Shown here: in pieces, positions 55,294 through 64,000 of the stretch
Numbering within the stretch: the stretch's first letter is position 1
Layout: every line of letters begins with the position of its first letter
Source: Methylobacterium nodulans ORS 2060
Lineage (GTDB): Bacteria > Pseudomonadota > Alphaproteobacteria > Rhizobiales > Beijerinckiaceae
Length of the DNA stretch: 64,000 bases
Direction of reading: 5' to 3'
Assembly (NCBI RefSeq): GCF_000022085.1
Contig: NC_011892.1
Span: 124,001 to 188,000, forward strand
Notes under the pieces: model-generated
Told to the model about the DNA's origin: nothing
The model's input: the letters and a program-made list of their open reading frames with translations, nothing else
Databases searched by the model: none
Program-made: the position numbers and the translations under genes

Positions 55294-55764
55294 ATGGCCC
55301 ACCAGCTGTCTCTCAATGTGAACGGGCGCGCCGCGCCCGTGAGTGTCGATGATCCGGACACGCCGTTGCTTTACGTGCTGCGCGACGACCTCGGCCTGCG
55401 CGGGCCGCGGTTCGGCTGCGGGCTCGGCCAGTGTGGCGCCTGCACGGTCCATGTCGACGGGCAGGCGGTGCTTTCTTGCATCACGCCGATGTCGAGCCTC
55501 AAGCCCGAGGCCAAGATTGTCACCCTCGAAGGGCTCGGCTCGCCGGAGAAACTGCATCCGGTGCAGGCGGCGTTCATCGCCGAGCAGGCAGCGCAGTGCG
55601 GCTACTGCATCAACGGCATGATCATGCAGTCGGCGGCCTTGCTGAATCAGAACCGCAAGCCCGACGAGGCCGCGATCCGGCAGGCACTGGCGGGCAATCT
55701 CTGCCGCTGCGGCACCCACCTGCGGATCGTGCGCGCGGTGCAGCGCGCCGCCCAGTCGCTCTGA
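55294..55764 (+). CDS. (2Fe-2S)-binding subunit of aldehyde oxidoreductase (xanthine dehydrogenase family)
   Basis: A 156-residue electron-transfer subunit. The plant-type cluster motif GCGLGQCGACTVHVDG, with its fourth Cys in AVLSCITPM, precedes the C-terminal cluster motif QCGYCINGMIM and LCRCGTHLRI. The ATG at 55294 has GGGAG upstream and gives the family N-terminus. The large subunit gene starts 11 bases after its stop, so the two are co-transcribed. No FAD subunit is present, as in IorAB- or PaoABC-like two-subunit types that pass electrons to a cytochrome. Confidence 0.93.
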   Translation: MAHQLSLNVNGRAAPVSVDDPDTPLLYVLRDDLGLRGPRFGCGLGQCGACTVHVDGQAVLSCITPMSSLKPEAKIVTLEGLGSPEKLHPVQAAFIAEQAAQCGYCINGMIMQSAALLNQNRKPDEAAIRQALAGNLCRCGTHLRIVRAVQRAAQSL

Positions 55765-55775
55765 GGGAGGCCGTC

Positions 55776-57998
55776 ATGAACGCACCCGTGTTCTCGCGCC
55801 GTGCCCTGTTGCAGGGCGGCGCGCTCGTCGTCGGCTTCTCGCTCGCGGGCCGCTCCGCGCTGGCGCAGACCGCCGCCTCGGTCGCTACGAATGGCTTCTC
55901 GAAAGCTATCGCGCCGGACCAGGTCGACAGCTTCCTGGCGCTCGGGGCCGACGGCCGGGCCACGATCTTCTCCGGAAAGGTCGATCTCGGCACCGGGGTC
56001 GAGACAGCGATGGCTCAGATCGCCGCCGAGGAACTCGACCTGCCGCTCGACCACGTCACGGTCGTGCAGGGCGACACCGCGCTCACTCCCGACCAGGGTC
56101 CGACCTACGGCAGCCTCTCGATCCAGAAGGGCGGCGTCGAGATCCGGCAGGCCGCGGCCACCGCCCGCGCTCGCCTCGTACAGCTCGCGAGCGAGCGGCT
56201 TGGCGCACCGATTGATGCGCTCGTGACCGAGAACGGCAGCGTGCGGCCGAAGGCGGGAGGAACCGGCGTCTCCTACGCGGACCTCCTGAAGGACGGGCGC
56301 TTCGAGACCAAGGTCGACTCGGCCGTCACCACGAAGGACCCGGCGCAATTCGCGCTCGTCGGTAAGTCGGTGCCGCGGCTCGACATCCCCGAGAAGATGA
56401 CCGGTCACTTCACCTACATGCAGGATTTCCGCGTGCCCGGCATGGTGCACGCCCGCGTGGTGCGCCCGCCGGCCATCAGCGCGACGCTCAAGAGTGTCGA
56501 TGAGGGCTCTGTGGCGAGCATCCCAGGGCTGATCAAGGTCGTGCGCCAGGGCAACTTCCTGGCCGTCGTCACGGAGCGCGAGTGGGCGGCCATTAAAGCA
56601 GCAAGTCAGCTCAAGGCCACATGGTCTGCCTGGGCGGGCCTGCCCGCGCAGGATCAGCTCTGGGAGCACGTGCGTGCCACGAAGGTGACGAAGGACGATG
56701 TCACCAGCAGCACAGGCGACGCGGAGGGCGCGCTCGCCCAGGCGTCCAAGGTCCTGCAGGCGACCTACGACTTTGCCATCCACACTCACGGCTCGATCGG
56801 CCCCTCCTGCGCCGTGGCCGAGTTCAAGGACGGACTCCTGACCTGCTGGACCGCGTCGCAGATGACCCACGCGCTACGCATGCAACTCGCAGCGATGACC
56901 GGGCTGGCGCCGGAGGCGGTGCGCTGCATCTACATCGAGGGTTCGGGTTGCTACGGGCGAAACGGGCACGAGGACGCGGCGGGGGACGCGGCGCTGCTTG
57001 CGCGGGCCGTCGGCCGGCCGGTGCGGGTGCAGTGGTCGCGGGCGGACGAGCACGGCTGGGATCCCAAGGGTCCACCGACGCTGATTGACCTCAAAGCCGG
57101 GCTTGACGCTGCGGGCAACGTTGCTGCGTGGTCCTCACAGTTCCACGTCCCGGAAGGAGCTGCCGGCAACGTGCCGCTCGTTGCCGCGACCCTCGCCGGC
57201 CTGCCGCACGAGACCACGATGGCGCCGGGCAACGTCATCCAGAACTCGGCGCTGCCCTACGGCTTCCCGAACGTGCGCACGGTCTGCCACCGGCTCGCCG
57301 ACACGCCGTTCCGCCCCTCCTGGATCCGCACGCCGGGGCGGATGCAGAACACCTTCGCCAACGAAGCCTTCTTGGACGAGTGCGCGGCGACGGCCGGCGC
57401 CGACCCGCTGGAGTACCGGTTGCGCGTCCTGAAGGACCCGCGCGGCATCACGGTGCTCAAGCGCGTGGCCGAGATCGCGGGCTGGCAGGCGCGGCCCTCA
57501 CCCCTAAAAGAGGACGCCAGGGCCGACGTGTTGCGCGGCCGCGGGCTCTCCTACGTGCGCTACGAGTTGAACCGCACCTACGTGGCGGGCGTGGCCGAGG
57601 TCGAGGTCGACCGCAAGACGGGTCAGGTCCGGGTGCCGCGCTTCTTCGTCGCCCAGGATTGCGGGCAGATCATCAACCCGGACGGCGTGCGCAATCAGCT
57701 CGACGGCAACGTCATCCAGACGGTGAGCCGGGTACTGATGGAGGAGGTCACCTTCGACCGGAGCGCCGTCACCAGCCTGGACTGGGCGAGCTACCCGATC
57801 ATCACGTTCCCGGACGTGCCGCAGGTGGTGACTGACCTAATCGACCGGCCGACCGAGAAGCCCTGGGGAGCGGGCGAGCCGTCCGCGGCGATCGTGCCGG
57901 CGGCGATCTCGAACGCGATCTTCGACGCCACGGGCGCTCGGTTGCGTTCGGTGCCGTTCTCGCCGGCAAAGGTGAAAGCTGCTCTGCAGGGAACCTGA
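55776..57998 (+). CDS. Molybdopterin-binding large subunit of aldehyde oxidoreductase (IorB-like)
   Basis: A 740-residue protein with a Tat-type leader (SRRALLQGGALVVGFSLAGR) indicating export as a folded enzyme. The molybdopterin cytosine dinucleotide-binding segments include LGTGVETAMAQIAAEELDLP, GSGCYGRNGHEDAAGDAALL and RTPGRMQNTFANEAFLDE. The catalytic Glu is in PWGAGEPSAAIVPAAISNA. It probably oxidises an aldehyde or N-heterocycle in the periplasm. The frame and length are normal. Confidence 0.92.
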   Translation: MNAPVFSRRALLQGGALVVGFSLAGRSALAQTAASVATNGFSKAIAPDQVDSFLALGADGRATIFSGKVDLGTGVETAMAQIAAEELDLPLDHVTVVQGDTALTPDQGPTYGSLSIQKGGVEIRQAAATARARLVQLASERLGAPIDALVTENGSVRPKAGGTGVSYADLLKDGRFETKVDSAVTTKDPAQFALVGKSVPRLDIPEKMTGHFTYMQDFRVPGMVHARVVRPPAISATLKSVDEGSVASIPGLIKVVRQGNFLAVVTEREWAAIKAASQLKATWSAWAGLPAQDQLWEHVRATKVTKDDVTSSTGDAEGALAQASKVLQATYDFAIHTHGSIGPSCAVAEFKDGLLTCWTASQMTHALRMQLAAMTGLAPEAVRCIYIEGSGCYGRNGHEDAAGDAALLARAVGRPVRVQWSRADEHGWDPKGPPTLIDLKAGLDAAGNVAAWSSQFHVPEGAAGNVPLVAATLAGLPHETTMAPGNVIQNSALPYGFPNVRTVCHRLADTPFRPSWIRTPGRMQNTFANEAFLDECAATAGADPLEYRLRVLKDPRGITVLKRVAEIAGWQARPSPLKEDARADVLRGRGLSYVRYELNRTYVAGVAEVEVDRKTGQVRVPRFFVAQDCGQIINPDGVRNQLDGNVIQTVSRVLMEEVTFDRSAVTSLDWASYPIITFPDVPQVVTDLIDRPTEKPWGAGEPSAAIVPAAISNAIFDATGARLRSVPFSPAKVKAALQGT

Positions 57999-58165
57999 CG
58001 CTAGGGGATCCGTGTCACGAAATCAAACGTCCGGAAAACCCCATTGGACTAAGCCGCTCTCGCGGCAGGGGCGGCGCGTGTCGGTCGCGTTGCGAGTCAT
58101 GATGGAGGGGCGGTCGCCCTGTCTGAGGATCGTGAGGTTCACCTCACCCCAGATGGGAGCCTCCC

Positions 58166-59026
58166 ATGACCCACGACGCCGTCTCTCCGCTGCGCCGGCG
58201 GATGATCGAGGACATGACCATCCGCCGGTTCGGCGAGCACACAAAGCGCGACTACATCCGACAGATCCGCGAGTTCACGATCTTCCTCGGCCGCGCGCCG
58301 GACCTGGCCGAGCCGGAGGACCTCCGGCGCTACCAGCTCCACATGGCCTCGCTCGGCGCGAGCTATGCCCGCATGAACTTGGCCATCACAGCGCTGCGGT
58401 TCTTCTTCCACGTCACGCTCGGCCGATCGGGCTTTGCCGACCGCTTGGCCCGCATCCCCACGCCCGAGCGGCTGCCCGTCGTGCTCAGCCCCGAGGAGGT
58501 GGCACTCCTGCTCGCGCACGCGCCGAGCCTGAAGTACCGCGCGGCGTTGAGCGTCGCCTACGGCTGCGGCCTGCGCGTCTCCGAGATCGCCAACCTGAAG
58601 GTCACAGACATCGATAGCGCGCGCATGCTGATCCGGGTCGAGCAGGGCAAGGGCCGCAAGGACCGCTTCGTCATGCTCTCGCCCGACCTCCTCGACCTGC
58701 TGCGGCAGTGGTGGCGGGTGAAGCGCCCGCGCGGCTGGCTCTTCCCCGGCCAGCAGCCCGCCCAGCCGATCACCACGCGTCAGCTCAACCGCGCCTGCCA
58801 TGCCGCCGCCGAGGCCGCCCGGATCGACAAGCGCGTCTCGATGCACACGCTGCGGCACAGCTTCGCCACCCACCTCCTGGAGCGCAAGACCGACATCCGC
58901 GTCATTCAGGTGCTGCTCGGGCACCGCAAGCTCGACACCACCGCCGTCTATACCCGGGTCGCGCTCAAGGCGATCCGCGAGGTCACGAGCCCGCTCGCGC
59001 TGCTCGCATCCCCACCACCGCCGTAG
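58166..59026 (+). CDS. Tyrosine recombinase associated with IS91
   Basis: A 286-residue integrase. The N-terminal SAM-like domain spans ~10-95 (MTIRRFGEHTKRDYIRQIRE), and the catalytic domain has the Arg of CGLRVSEIANLK, HTLRHSFATHLL, LLGHRKLDTTAVYTRV with His and the nucleophilic Tyr. It ends 15 bases before the IS91 transposase start. Integrase-plus-transposase pairs of this kind are typical of the larger IS91 units. Confidence 0.92.
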   Translation: MTHDAVSPLRRRMIEDMTIRRFGEHTKRDYIRQIREFTIFLGRAPDLAEPEDLRRYQLHMASLGASYARMNLAITALRFFFHVTLGRSGFADRLARIPTPERLPVVLSPEEVALLLAHAPSLKYRAALSVAYGCGLRVSEIANLKVTDIDSARMLIRVEQGKGRKDRFVMLSPDLLDLLRQWWRVKRPRGWLFPGQQPAQPITTRQLNRACHAAAEAARIDKRVSMHTLRHSFATHLLERKTDIRVIQVLLGHRKLDTTAVYTRVALKAIREVTSPLALLASPPPP

Positions 59027-59041
59027 GCTGCCGCGCCCGTC

Positions 59042-60247
59042 GTGGCGCGGTCTTCTCTTGAGGTCGCGGATATCCTGAACCGGCATGGCGACGCCTTCCT
59101 CGCGCGTCACCGCCCGAGCCACGGCCAGATGAAGGTCATGGCCGCGATCCGAGCCTGCCGCACCGCGGCGCTCGGCGGTCATGTCGTGCGCTGCGAAGGC
59201 TGCGACCACGTCGCCATCGCCTCCAACTCGTGCCGCAACCGGCACTGCCCGAAGTGCCAGGGCCAAACGGCGCGGGCGTGGCTCGAGCGGCGTCAGGCCG
59301 ACCTGCTGCCCGTGCCCTACTACCACGTCGTCTTCACCCTGCCGGCGCCGGTCGCGGCCGTGGCCTTCCAGAACAAAGCCGCAGTATACGACCTGCTGTT
59401 CCGCACCGCCGCCGACACGCTCCTCACCATCGCCGCCGATCCGAAGCATCTGGGCGCAAAGATCGGGCTCACCGCCGTGCTCCACACCTGGGGCTCGGCC
59501 ATGACGCACCATCCGCACGTGCATATCGTCGTGCCGGGCGGCGGCCTCTCGTCTGACGGATCGCGCTGGATCGCCTGCCGGCCAGGCTTCTTCCTGCCCG
59601 TGCGGGTGCTCTCACGCCTGTTCCGCCGGCTCTTCCTCACCCGACTGGCCGAGGCTCATCGCGTCGGCAGGCTCGGCTTCCACGGCGAGTTGGCCCCGCT
59701 GGCCGAGGCGGGCGCCTTTGCAGCTCATCTCGCACCGCTGCGGCGCGCCGAGTGGATCGTCTACGCCAAGCGCCCTTTCGCTGGGCCGGAAGCCGTGCTC
59801 GCCTACCTGTCGCGCTACACCCACCGCGTCGCCATCGCCAACAGCCGGCTCATCGCTATGGACGAGCGCGGCGTCACGTTCCGCTGGAAGGACTACCGGG
59901 CTCGGGATGGCGCGAAGGGTCGCGAGTGGATCAAGACCATGACGCTGGCCCCGGACGAGTTCATCCGCCGCTTCCTGCTCCACGTGCTGCCTGACGGCTT
60001 CCACCGCATCCGCCACTACGGCCTGTTCGCCAGCGGCACGCGGGCTGCCAACATCACCCGGATCAGGAGCCTGCTGGCGCCGATGCAGGCTCCGTGCGCG
60101 GCCAAGCCCGAACCCGCCGCCATGACCGACCCACCCGCGGGACCGGCCTGCCCGTGCTGCGGCGGACGCCTCGTCGTCATCGAGCGCTTCCGCCGGGGCG
60201 AGGTCCCGAAGCTGCGCCCAAGCGCCGTTCGGATCAACACGTCATGA
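59042..60247 (+). CDS. IS91-family rolling-circle transposase
   Basis: A 401-residue HUH nuclease with an N-terminal zinc-binding domain (RCEGCDHVAIASNSCRNRHC, PKCQG). The HUH motif is HHPHVHIVVPGG and the catalytic Tyr lies in YLSRYTHRVAIANSR. It starts at a GTG. The C-terminus adds a CxxC segment (PACPCCGGRLVVIERF). All motifs are intact. IS91 elements move one-ended and can carry adjacent genes. Confidence 0.93.
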   Translation: MARSSLEVADILNRHGDAFLARHRPSHGQMKVMAAIRACRTAALGGHVVRCEGCDHVAIASNSCRNRHCPKCQGQTARAWLERRQADLLPVPYYHVVFTLPAPVAAVAFQNKAAVYDLLFRTAADTLLTIAADPKHLGAKIGLTAVLHTWGSAMTHHPHVHIVVPGGGLSSDGSRWIACRPGFFLPVRVLSRLFRRLFLTRLAEAHRVGRLGFHGELAPLAEAGAFAAHLAPLRRAEWIVYAKRPFAGPEAVLAYLSRYTHRVAIANSRLIAMDERGVTFRWKDYRARDGAKGREWIKTMTLAPDEFIRRFLLHVLPDGFHRIRHYGLFASGTRAANITRIRSLLAPMQAPCAAKPEPAAMTDPPAGPACPCCGGRLVVIERFRRGEVPKLRPSAVRINTS

Positions 60248-60729
60248 CCGCGGCCCCGAGCCTGATCACGACCGCCAGTCGACAGACCGCGGGATCATCG
60301 ACCCGCCTCGGGTTCGCTCGTGCCAGGATGCTTGTTCTCGATCAGGTTGCCCCGTCCAACACCGTCCGCAGCCCTCTTCGCGGACGCGATGCGCGGTCAC
60401 AAAAGCCAACCTGCACCCTGGAATCGCGCCCAGTCAGCGCCATGAACGAGCGCCAACGCAGCCGCCGCGCCCTCAAATCCCCATAGCGCGCGCACCACCT
60501 TCAGCGTCGCGGCGCCCCCGCGGCTTCCTCCCCTGGAGGTTTTCGAACGCCGGCCCCCAGCCCGCGCTCAGCCGTCGCGTCAGGGCCGCCATCCGAAAAC
60601 CTTCACACGAGCGGAGATTGGGTCGCTGCACGAAGACGGACCTCTGCGTGAACCAGCGCGCAGACCGCCACATCCCGTGTTGAGCTGCGGTGCCTGCAAG
60701 GCCCGCGATAGGTCGCGAGACGCCGCTTA
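60248..60729. other. Downstream region of IS91, no gene
   Basis: The region presumably includes the IS91 replication origin end. GCGGG and CCCGC around 60289-60306 can pair, but I could not fix the boundary. It ends in the TA that borders the IS630 element. Confidence 0.4.
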
Positions 60730-60742
60730 GAGCGGTATTCGC

Positions 60743-61165
60743 TCAGACTGAAACATACTCGGCATGGGCGAAAAAGCCGGCGCAATCGTCTGATGTGATT
60801 TTCTCCAGCAAGCGTCCGACGGCATCCCAGAGGCCCTCGACGGTGCGTTCGGCTGCTTTACGCAAGAGCGCCTTGAGTTTGGCAAAGGCGTTCTCGATCG
60901 GGTTGAGGTCGGGACTGTAGCGCGGCAGGTGGAGAAGCCGTGCCCCCGCTGCTTCAATCATCTGGCGCACGCGAGGTCCCTTGTGGCTGGGCAGGTTGTC
61001 CATGATGACCAGGTCGCCGGGTTTCAGATCCGGAACGAGGATTTGACCGACATAGGCCTCGAAGGTGGCGCGGTTGACCGCGCCATCGAGAACGTAGGGC
61101 GCAGTGAAACCCTGGAGGCGCAGGCCGGCAATCAGGGTCGTGGTCTTCCAGTGATGGGGTGGACG
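60743..61165 (-). pseudogene. IS630 transposase, C-terminal part
   Basis: From HHWKTTTLIAGLRLQGFTAP through GDLVIMDNLPSHKGPRVRQM and LPRYSPDLNPIENAFAKLKA to the natural stop. It directly continues the N-terminal part that ends near 62513; the insertion lies between IPHGH and WKTTT. Confidence 0.9.
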
Positions 61166-62513
61166 CCCCCCGACGGCATCGACGTGCCAAGGTGGTGGTG
61201 TTGAGCACCACCGGAGGGAGGCGTCCGTGGCGGAGGTTAGCACCATCGGCTTGGATCTGGCCAAGCACGTATTCCAGGCGCACGGCGCGAGCGCGGCTGG
61301 CGCCGTCCTGTTCCGCAAGAAGCTGCGACGCGAGCAGGTGCTGTCCTTCTTCGCCGGTCAGCCTCGCTGCCGCGTCGCCCTGGAGGCGTGCGCGAGCGCG
61401 CACCACTGGGCACGCGCAATCGGCGAGCTGGGGCACGAGGTGAAGCTTATCCCGCCGGCCTACGTGAAGCCCTTCGTCAAACGTCAGAAGAACGATGCGG
61501 CCGATGCAGAAGCGATCTGCGAAGCCGCGCAACGCCCGACCATGCGGTTCGTGGCCGTGAAGAGCGAGGCGAAGCAGGCTGCCGCCGTGATCTTCCGGGC
61601 GCGCGATCTCCTTGTCGGTCAGCGTACCCAGATCATCAACGCGTTGCGCGGCCATCTGGGCGAGTACGGGCTAATCGCGCCACAAGGTCCCTCGAACATC
61701 GAGCGCCTGATCGTGCAGGTCGAGGATCCGACATCCGGCATTCCCGCCGCAGCTCGCGCTTGCCTCGTGCGGCTCGTCGCGGTGCTCCGTCATCTGCAGG
61801 ACGAGATCGCCGAACTCGACAAGGCGGTTGCGGCACGGGCCAAGGCCGACGCCGCTGCGCGCCGGCTCATGACGGTGCCCGGGATCGGTCCGCTGATTGC
61901 CACCGCCATCGAGGCGCTCGCGCCACCTGCCGAGACGTTCCGCTCAGGCCGGGATTTTGCTGCTTGGGTCGGGTTGACGCCGATTCAGCGCTCGACCGGG
62001 GGCAAGGAGCGTCTCGGCCGCACCTCGCGTATGGGTGAGCGGACGCTGCAACGCCTCCTCATCTTCGCGGCCAGCGCCGTCGTGCGCTGGGCCAAGCGCA
62101 AGGGCGTGCCGGCCGGCTCGTGGCTCGGCCGGATGCTGGCGCGCAAGCCGCCGATGCTGGTCATCGTCGCACTCGCCAACAAAAACGCCCGCGTTGCCTG
62201 GGCGCTGCTTGCGAAGGGCGGGACCTATCGAGCTCCGGCCGTCGCCGCGTGAGCGGTCGGCGGATGTGAGGCTGTCGACGGGGTGAGGAGGTCGAAGGAC
62301 AGGTATGGCGCAACGTCGGTGAGGCGGGATCAGGAGAACCAGGCGCACGGGGAGCGCTTCGAGCGCGTTCCAGTGATGTGGACCTGATCCTCGAACTCCC
62401 ATACGGGCCCGCGGCCAATCTTCGTGCCGCACTAGAGGCCGGACACATGGCAGCACCCGATCACGCGCTCGCAGCTTATCCTGAGATTCTTCTTGCACCG
62501 GAGGGGGCGTCCA
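61161..62513 (+). mobile_element. IS110/IS1111-type element inserted in the IS630
   Basis: Near-terminal inverted sequences GTGGACGCCCCCCG (from ~61161) and GGAGGGGGCGTCCAC (to ~62513) bound the inserted DNA. Boundaries are approximate by a few bases since IS110-type ends do not create a clear duplication. Confidence 0.75.
61227..62252 (+). CDS. IS110-family (IS1111 group) transposase
   Basis: A 341-residue DEDD transposase: VSTIGLDLAKHVFQAHGA carries the first Asp, VALEACASAHHWARAIG the Glu, and QKNDAADAEAICEAAQ the last two acidic residues. The C-terminal transposase_20 domain follows (LMTVPGIGPLIATAIEALA; FAAWVGLTPIQRSTGGKERL), with the conserved Ser region near SRMGERTLQRLL. It starts with a GTG. 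The frame is intact. Confidence 0.92.
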   Translation: MAEVSTIGLDLAKHVFQAHGASAAGAVLFRKKLRREQVLSFFAGQPRCRVALEACASAHHWARAIGELGHEVKLIPPAYVKPFVKRQKNDAADAEAICEAAQRPTMRFVAVKSEAKQAAAVIFRARDLLVGQRTQIINALRGHLGEYGLIAPQGPSNIERLIVQVEDPTSGIPAAARACLVRLVAVLRHLQDEIAELDKAVAARAKADAAARRLMTVPGIGPLIATAIEALAPPAETFRSGRDFAAWVGLTPIQRSTGGKERLGRTSRMGERTLQRLLIFAASAVVRWAKRKGVPAGSWLGRMLARKPPMLVIVALANKNARVAWALLAKGGTYRAPAVAA

Positions 62514-63054
62514 CACATGCCCGTGCGGGATACTGGCGCGCAGGCGTTGACCCCGTGGGGCTCTGCCGTGGGTGCGGGCCATGGTGGTCGTGACCCAAGT
62601 TTCGTCGATGAACACGAGAGTGGCTGGATCGAGCTGACGTTGCCCCTCGCGCCAAGTCTGACGCTCCTTGACAATGTCAGGACGCTCTTGCTCGCTGGCG
62701 TGCGCGGTTTTTTTTGAATGCGATCTGGTGTCGGTCGAGGAAACGCCAGAGCCCGCCATAGCCGATCGGCAGACCCTTCTCAGCCAAGCGACTGCGCAGT
62801 TCCTTCAGCGTCTGATCCGGCGTCTCGCGCACCAGGGCGAGGATGATCTCGCCATGCTGTTCGATCTGATGCGAGCGCCGATCGCCGCCCAGGGCACCGG
62901 GCGCGCATGAGCCCGTCTCCCGCACACGCGCCCGCCAGGGGCTGACGCTGGCCGGGCTGACGGCGAACCGCACGGCCGCCTGCCGGCCCGACATCCCGGC
63001 CTCAATCGCCGCAAGCACACGCTCGCGCAGATCCCCTGACAGCGCAAATGACAT
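62514..63054 (-). pseudogene. IS630 transposase, N-terminal part, poly-A frame change
   Basis: Starts MSFALSGDLRERVLAAIEAG with the HTH (GRQAAVRFAVSPASVSPWRA), reaches HQIAFKK at a run of eight A residues (minus strand, ~62708-62715), then continues in another frame as TAHASEQERPDIVKERQTWR, LVFIDETWVTTTMARTHGRA to the IS110 insertion. Like the other two IS630 copies in the window, its frame changes at the F-K-K poly-A site. Confidence 0.85.
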
Positions 63055-63147
63055 GCCTCAACCCGCTTCCACCGTTCACAGCTGGGGTGAAGCACTCCCA
63101 CGCCATCGGCGGAACTCCCTGCTGATTCACATGGCTCGGATACCGCT

Positions 63148-64000
63148 CTAGGACGCTGTCTTAGGCGGCTGCGTGGCCTCGTCAGAGATGCCGACTTTGG
63201 CCCAGACGTAGAACGCGAGCAGCGCCACCGGCAGGCCGATCAGGGACGTCCAGACGAAAAACCAGGGAAAGCCCGTCCACTCGACGACGAAGCCCGATAA
63301 GCCCGCCAGCAAGCTGCCCGGGAAAGCACAGAGGGACGTCAGAAGCCCGAACTGGCTCGCCGCATGCTCCTCAGAGGCAAGGGTCGACATATAGGTGATG
63401 AGCACGACCGAGGCGAAGGCATAGGCGAAGCCATCAATGCTGACGGTGACCGCGAAGGTCCAGAAGGCCGTCCCGCCGTCGCCTCCGTGCGCGGCGAGGT
63501 AAGCGAGGCTCAAGTGAGAGGCCGAGCCCGCCACGGTGCCGATCAGGAGGCTCGGCAGCATGCCGATCCGCGGGACGAGAGCGCCGGCCAGAAACGTGCC
63601 GCCGAGCCCAATCCAGAAGCCGAAGAGCTTGGTGACGGTGGCGATGTCGGTGTTGGAGAAGCCTTGGTGCTTGAACAGCGGGACCGCCATCGCACTCGCG
63701 ACGTAGCCCGGCATGCGAAAGCCCGCGACGAGCAGCAGGATCGCTGGCGCCATCGGGCCGAGCCGGGTCAGGAGCTCTCGGATGGGGGCCCAGACCGTGT
63801 CGGCGAAGCCGGCTCGGGCTTGGTGGGGAAGCTGGTCCGACGGCGGCTCGGGTGCGAGCACGGCTGCGAGCATTCCGACGCCCATCAGCGCGCCCATACT
63901 GAGATAGGCGCCGCGCCACCCGATCCTGTCGGCCAGGAACAGCGCGCCGGCGCCAGCCGCGAGGTTGCCGACCCGCCAGCCGATCTCCGTCCAGGACGAC
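63148..64000 (-). CDS. AmpG-like MFS transporter, partial at window edge
   Basis: The visible ~284 C-terminal residues show at least eight membrane segments (AILLLVAGFRMPGYVASAMA; WIGLGGTFLAGALVPRIGML; SIDGFAYAFASVVLITYMST; SLLAGLSGFVVEWTGFPWFF). The FAYAFASVVLITYMSTLAS segment is typical of AmpG-type muropeptide permeases. The N-terminus lies past the right edge. The TAG stop is formed from the TA target plus the first base of the IS630 end, so the native C-terminus may have been replaced. Confidence 0.8.
   Translation of the reverse strand, partial: SSWTEIGWRVGNLAAGAGALFLADRIGWRGAYLSMGALMGVGMLAAVLAPEPPSDQLPHQARAGFADTVWAPIRELLTRLGPMAPAILLLVAGFRMPGYVASAMAVPLFKHQGFSNTDIATVTKLFGFWIGLGGTFLAGALVPRIGMLPSLLIGTVAGSASHLSLAYLAAHGGDGGTAFWTFAVTVSIDGFAYAFASVVLITYMSTLASEEHAASQFGLLTSLCAFPGSLLAGLSGFVVEWTGFPWFFVWTSLIGLPVALLAFYVWAKVGISDEATQPPKTAS

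Larger units (their letters stand above)
60730..63148 (-). mobile_element. IS630-family element interrupted by an IS110/IS1111 element
   Basis: Inverted ends GAGCGGTATTCGCTCAGAC and ...GGCTCGGATACCGCTC, with TA just outside both (60728-60729 and 63149-63150), define an IS630 copy on the minus strand. Its transposase gene is split by ~1.35 kb of IS110 DNA (about 61161-62513). Confidence 0.85.

Overview
The window looks like an accessory, IS-riddled stretch of a GC-rich alphaproteobacterial chromosome or megaplasmid. The closest match I recognise is Methylobacterium/Methylorubrum (Hyphomicrobiales), judged from codon use, the choXWV-bet gene set, glyA and sdaA relics and the mix of IS families. 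That is recognition, not a database result.

Layout. 1-8 kb is a graveyard of IS3, IS1182-type, IS6 and IS110 pieces around one intact patatin-like phospholipase, a RelB-type antitoxin with a truncated toxin, and two broken genes. 8.4-21 kb is the best-preserved metabolic block: a LysR regulator, then a choline-to-glycine-betaine locus (choX-choW-choV-betB-betA on the minus strand) facing a divergent gene that encodes a BetI repressor fused to a complete but catalytically dead aldehyde dehydrogenase-like domain. Two perfect 16-bp palindromes lie in the divergent promoter region. Next to it, half a glyA and half an L-serine dehydratase gene are joined tail to tail, followed by an outer-membrane protein gene. 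21-30 kb alternates IS elements with a PIN toxin-antitoxin pair, a YciI-like protein, a VOC protein and broken serine recombinases. 29.9-36.4 kb resembles the remains of an integrated phage or plasmid: an XRE-HNH fusion, a 188-bp MITE with a 9-bp target duplication, a serine recombinase, a NYN nuclease, an unusual class II tRNA with a GAA anticodon, a coiled-coil protein and a gene split by a perfect 17-bp tandem duplication. 36.4-41.5 kb is again IS debris, including a second copy of a block already present at 23.7-25.4 kb.

41.5-49.3 kb is a minus-strand stress/detoxification cluster: two AhpD-like proteins, an RclC-like DUF417 protein, a secreted cupin, a PNPOx-like protein, GST, SDR, nitroreductase and quinone oxidoreductase, with an AraC regulator. 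Its make-up suggests a response to electrophiles, quinones or reactive chlorine. 49.5-53 kb is a pile of IS630, IS1182 and IS6 elements with visible target-site logic. 53-58 kb holds a broken unrecognised gene, an ISL3-like MITE with an 8-bp target duplication, a sulfite-oxidase-like relic and an intact two-subunit molybdenum aldehyde oxidoreductase. 58-63 kb is an IS91 unit with its integrase and an IS630 copy interrupted by an IS110/IS1111 element. An AmpG-like MFS transporter runs off the right edge.

How the parts work together. The choline block is a complete uptake-and-oxidation route (ChoXWV import, BetA choline to betaine aldehyde, BetB to glycine betaine) whose repressor appears to have acquired an enzyme-derived domain able, by inference, to sense a pathway intermediate. 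The glyA and sdaA relics suggest the locus once continued toward glycine, serine and pyruvate. I regard the BetI-ALDH fusion as the most likely undescribed system here.
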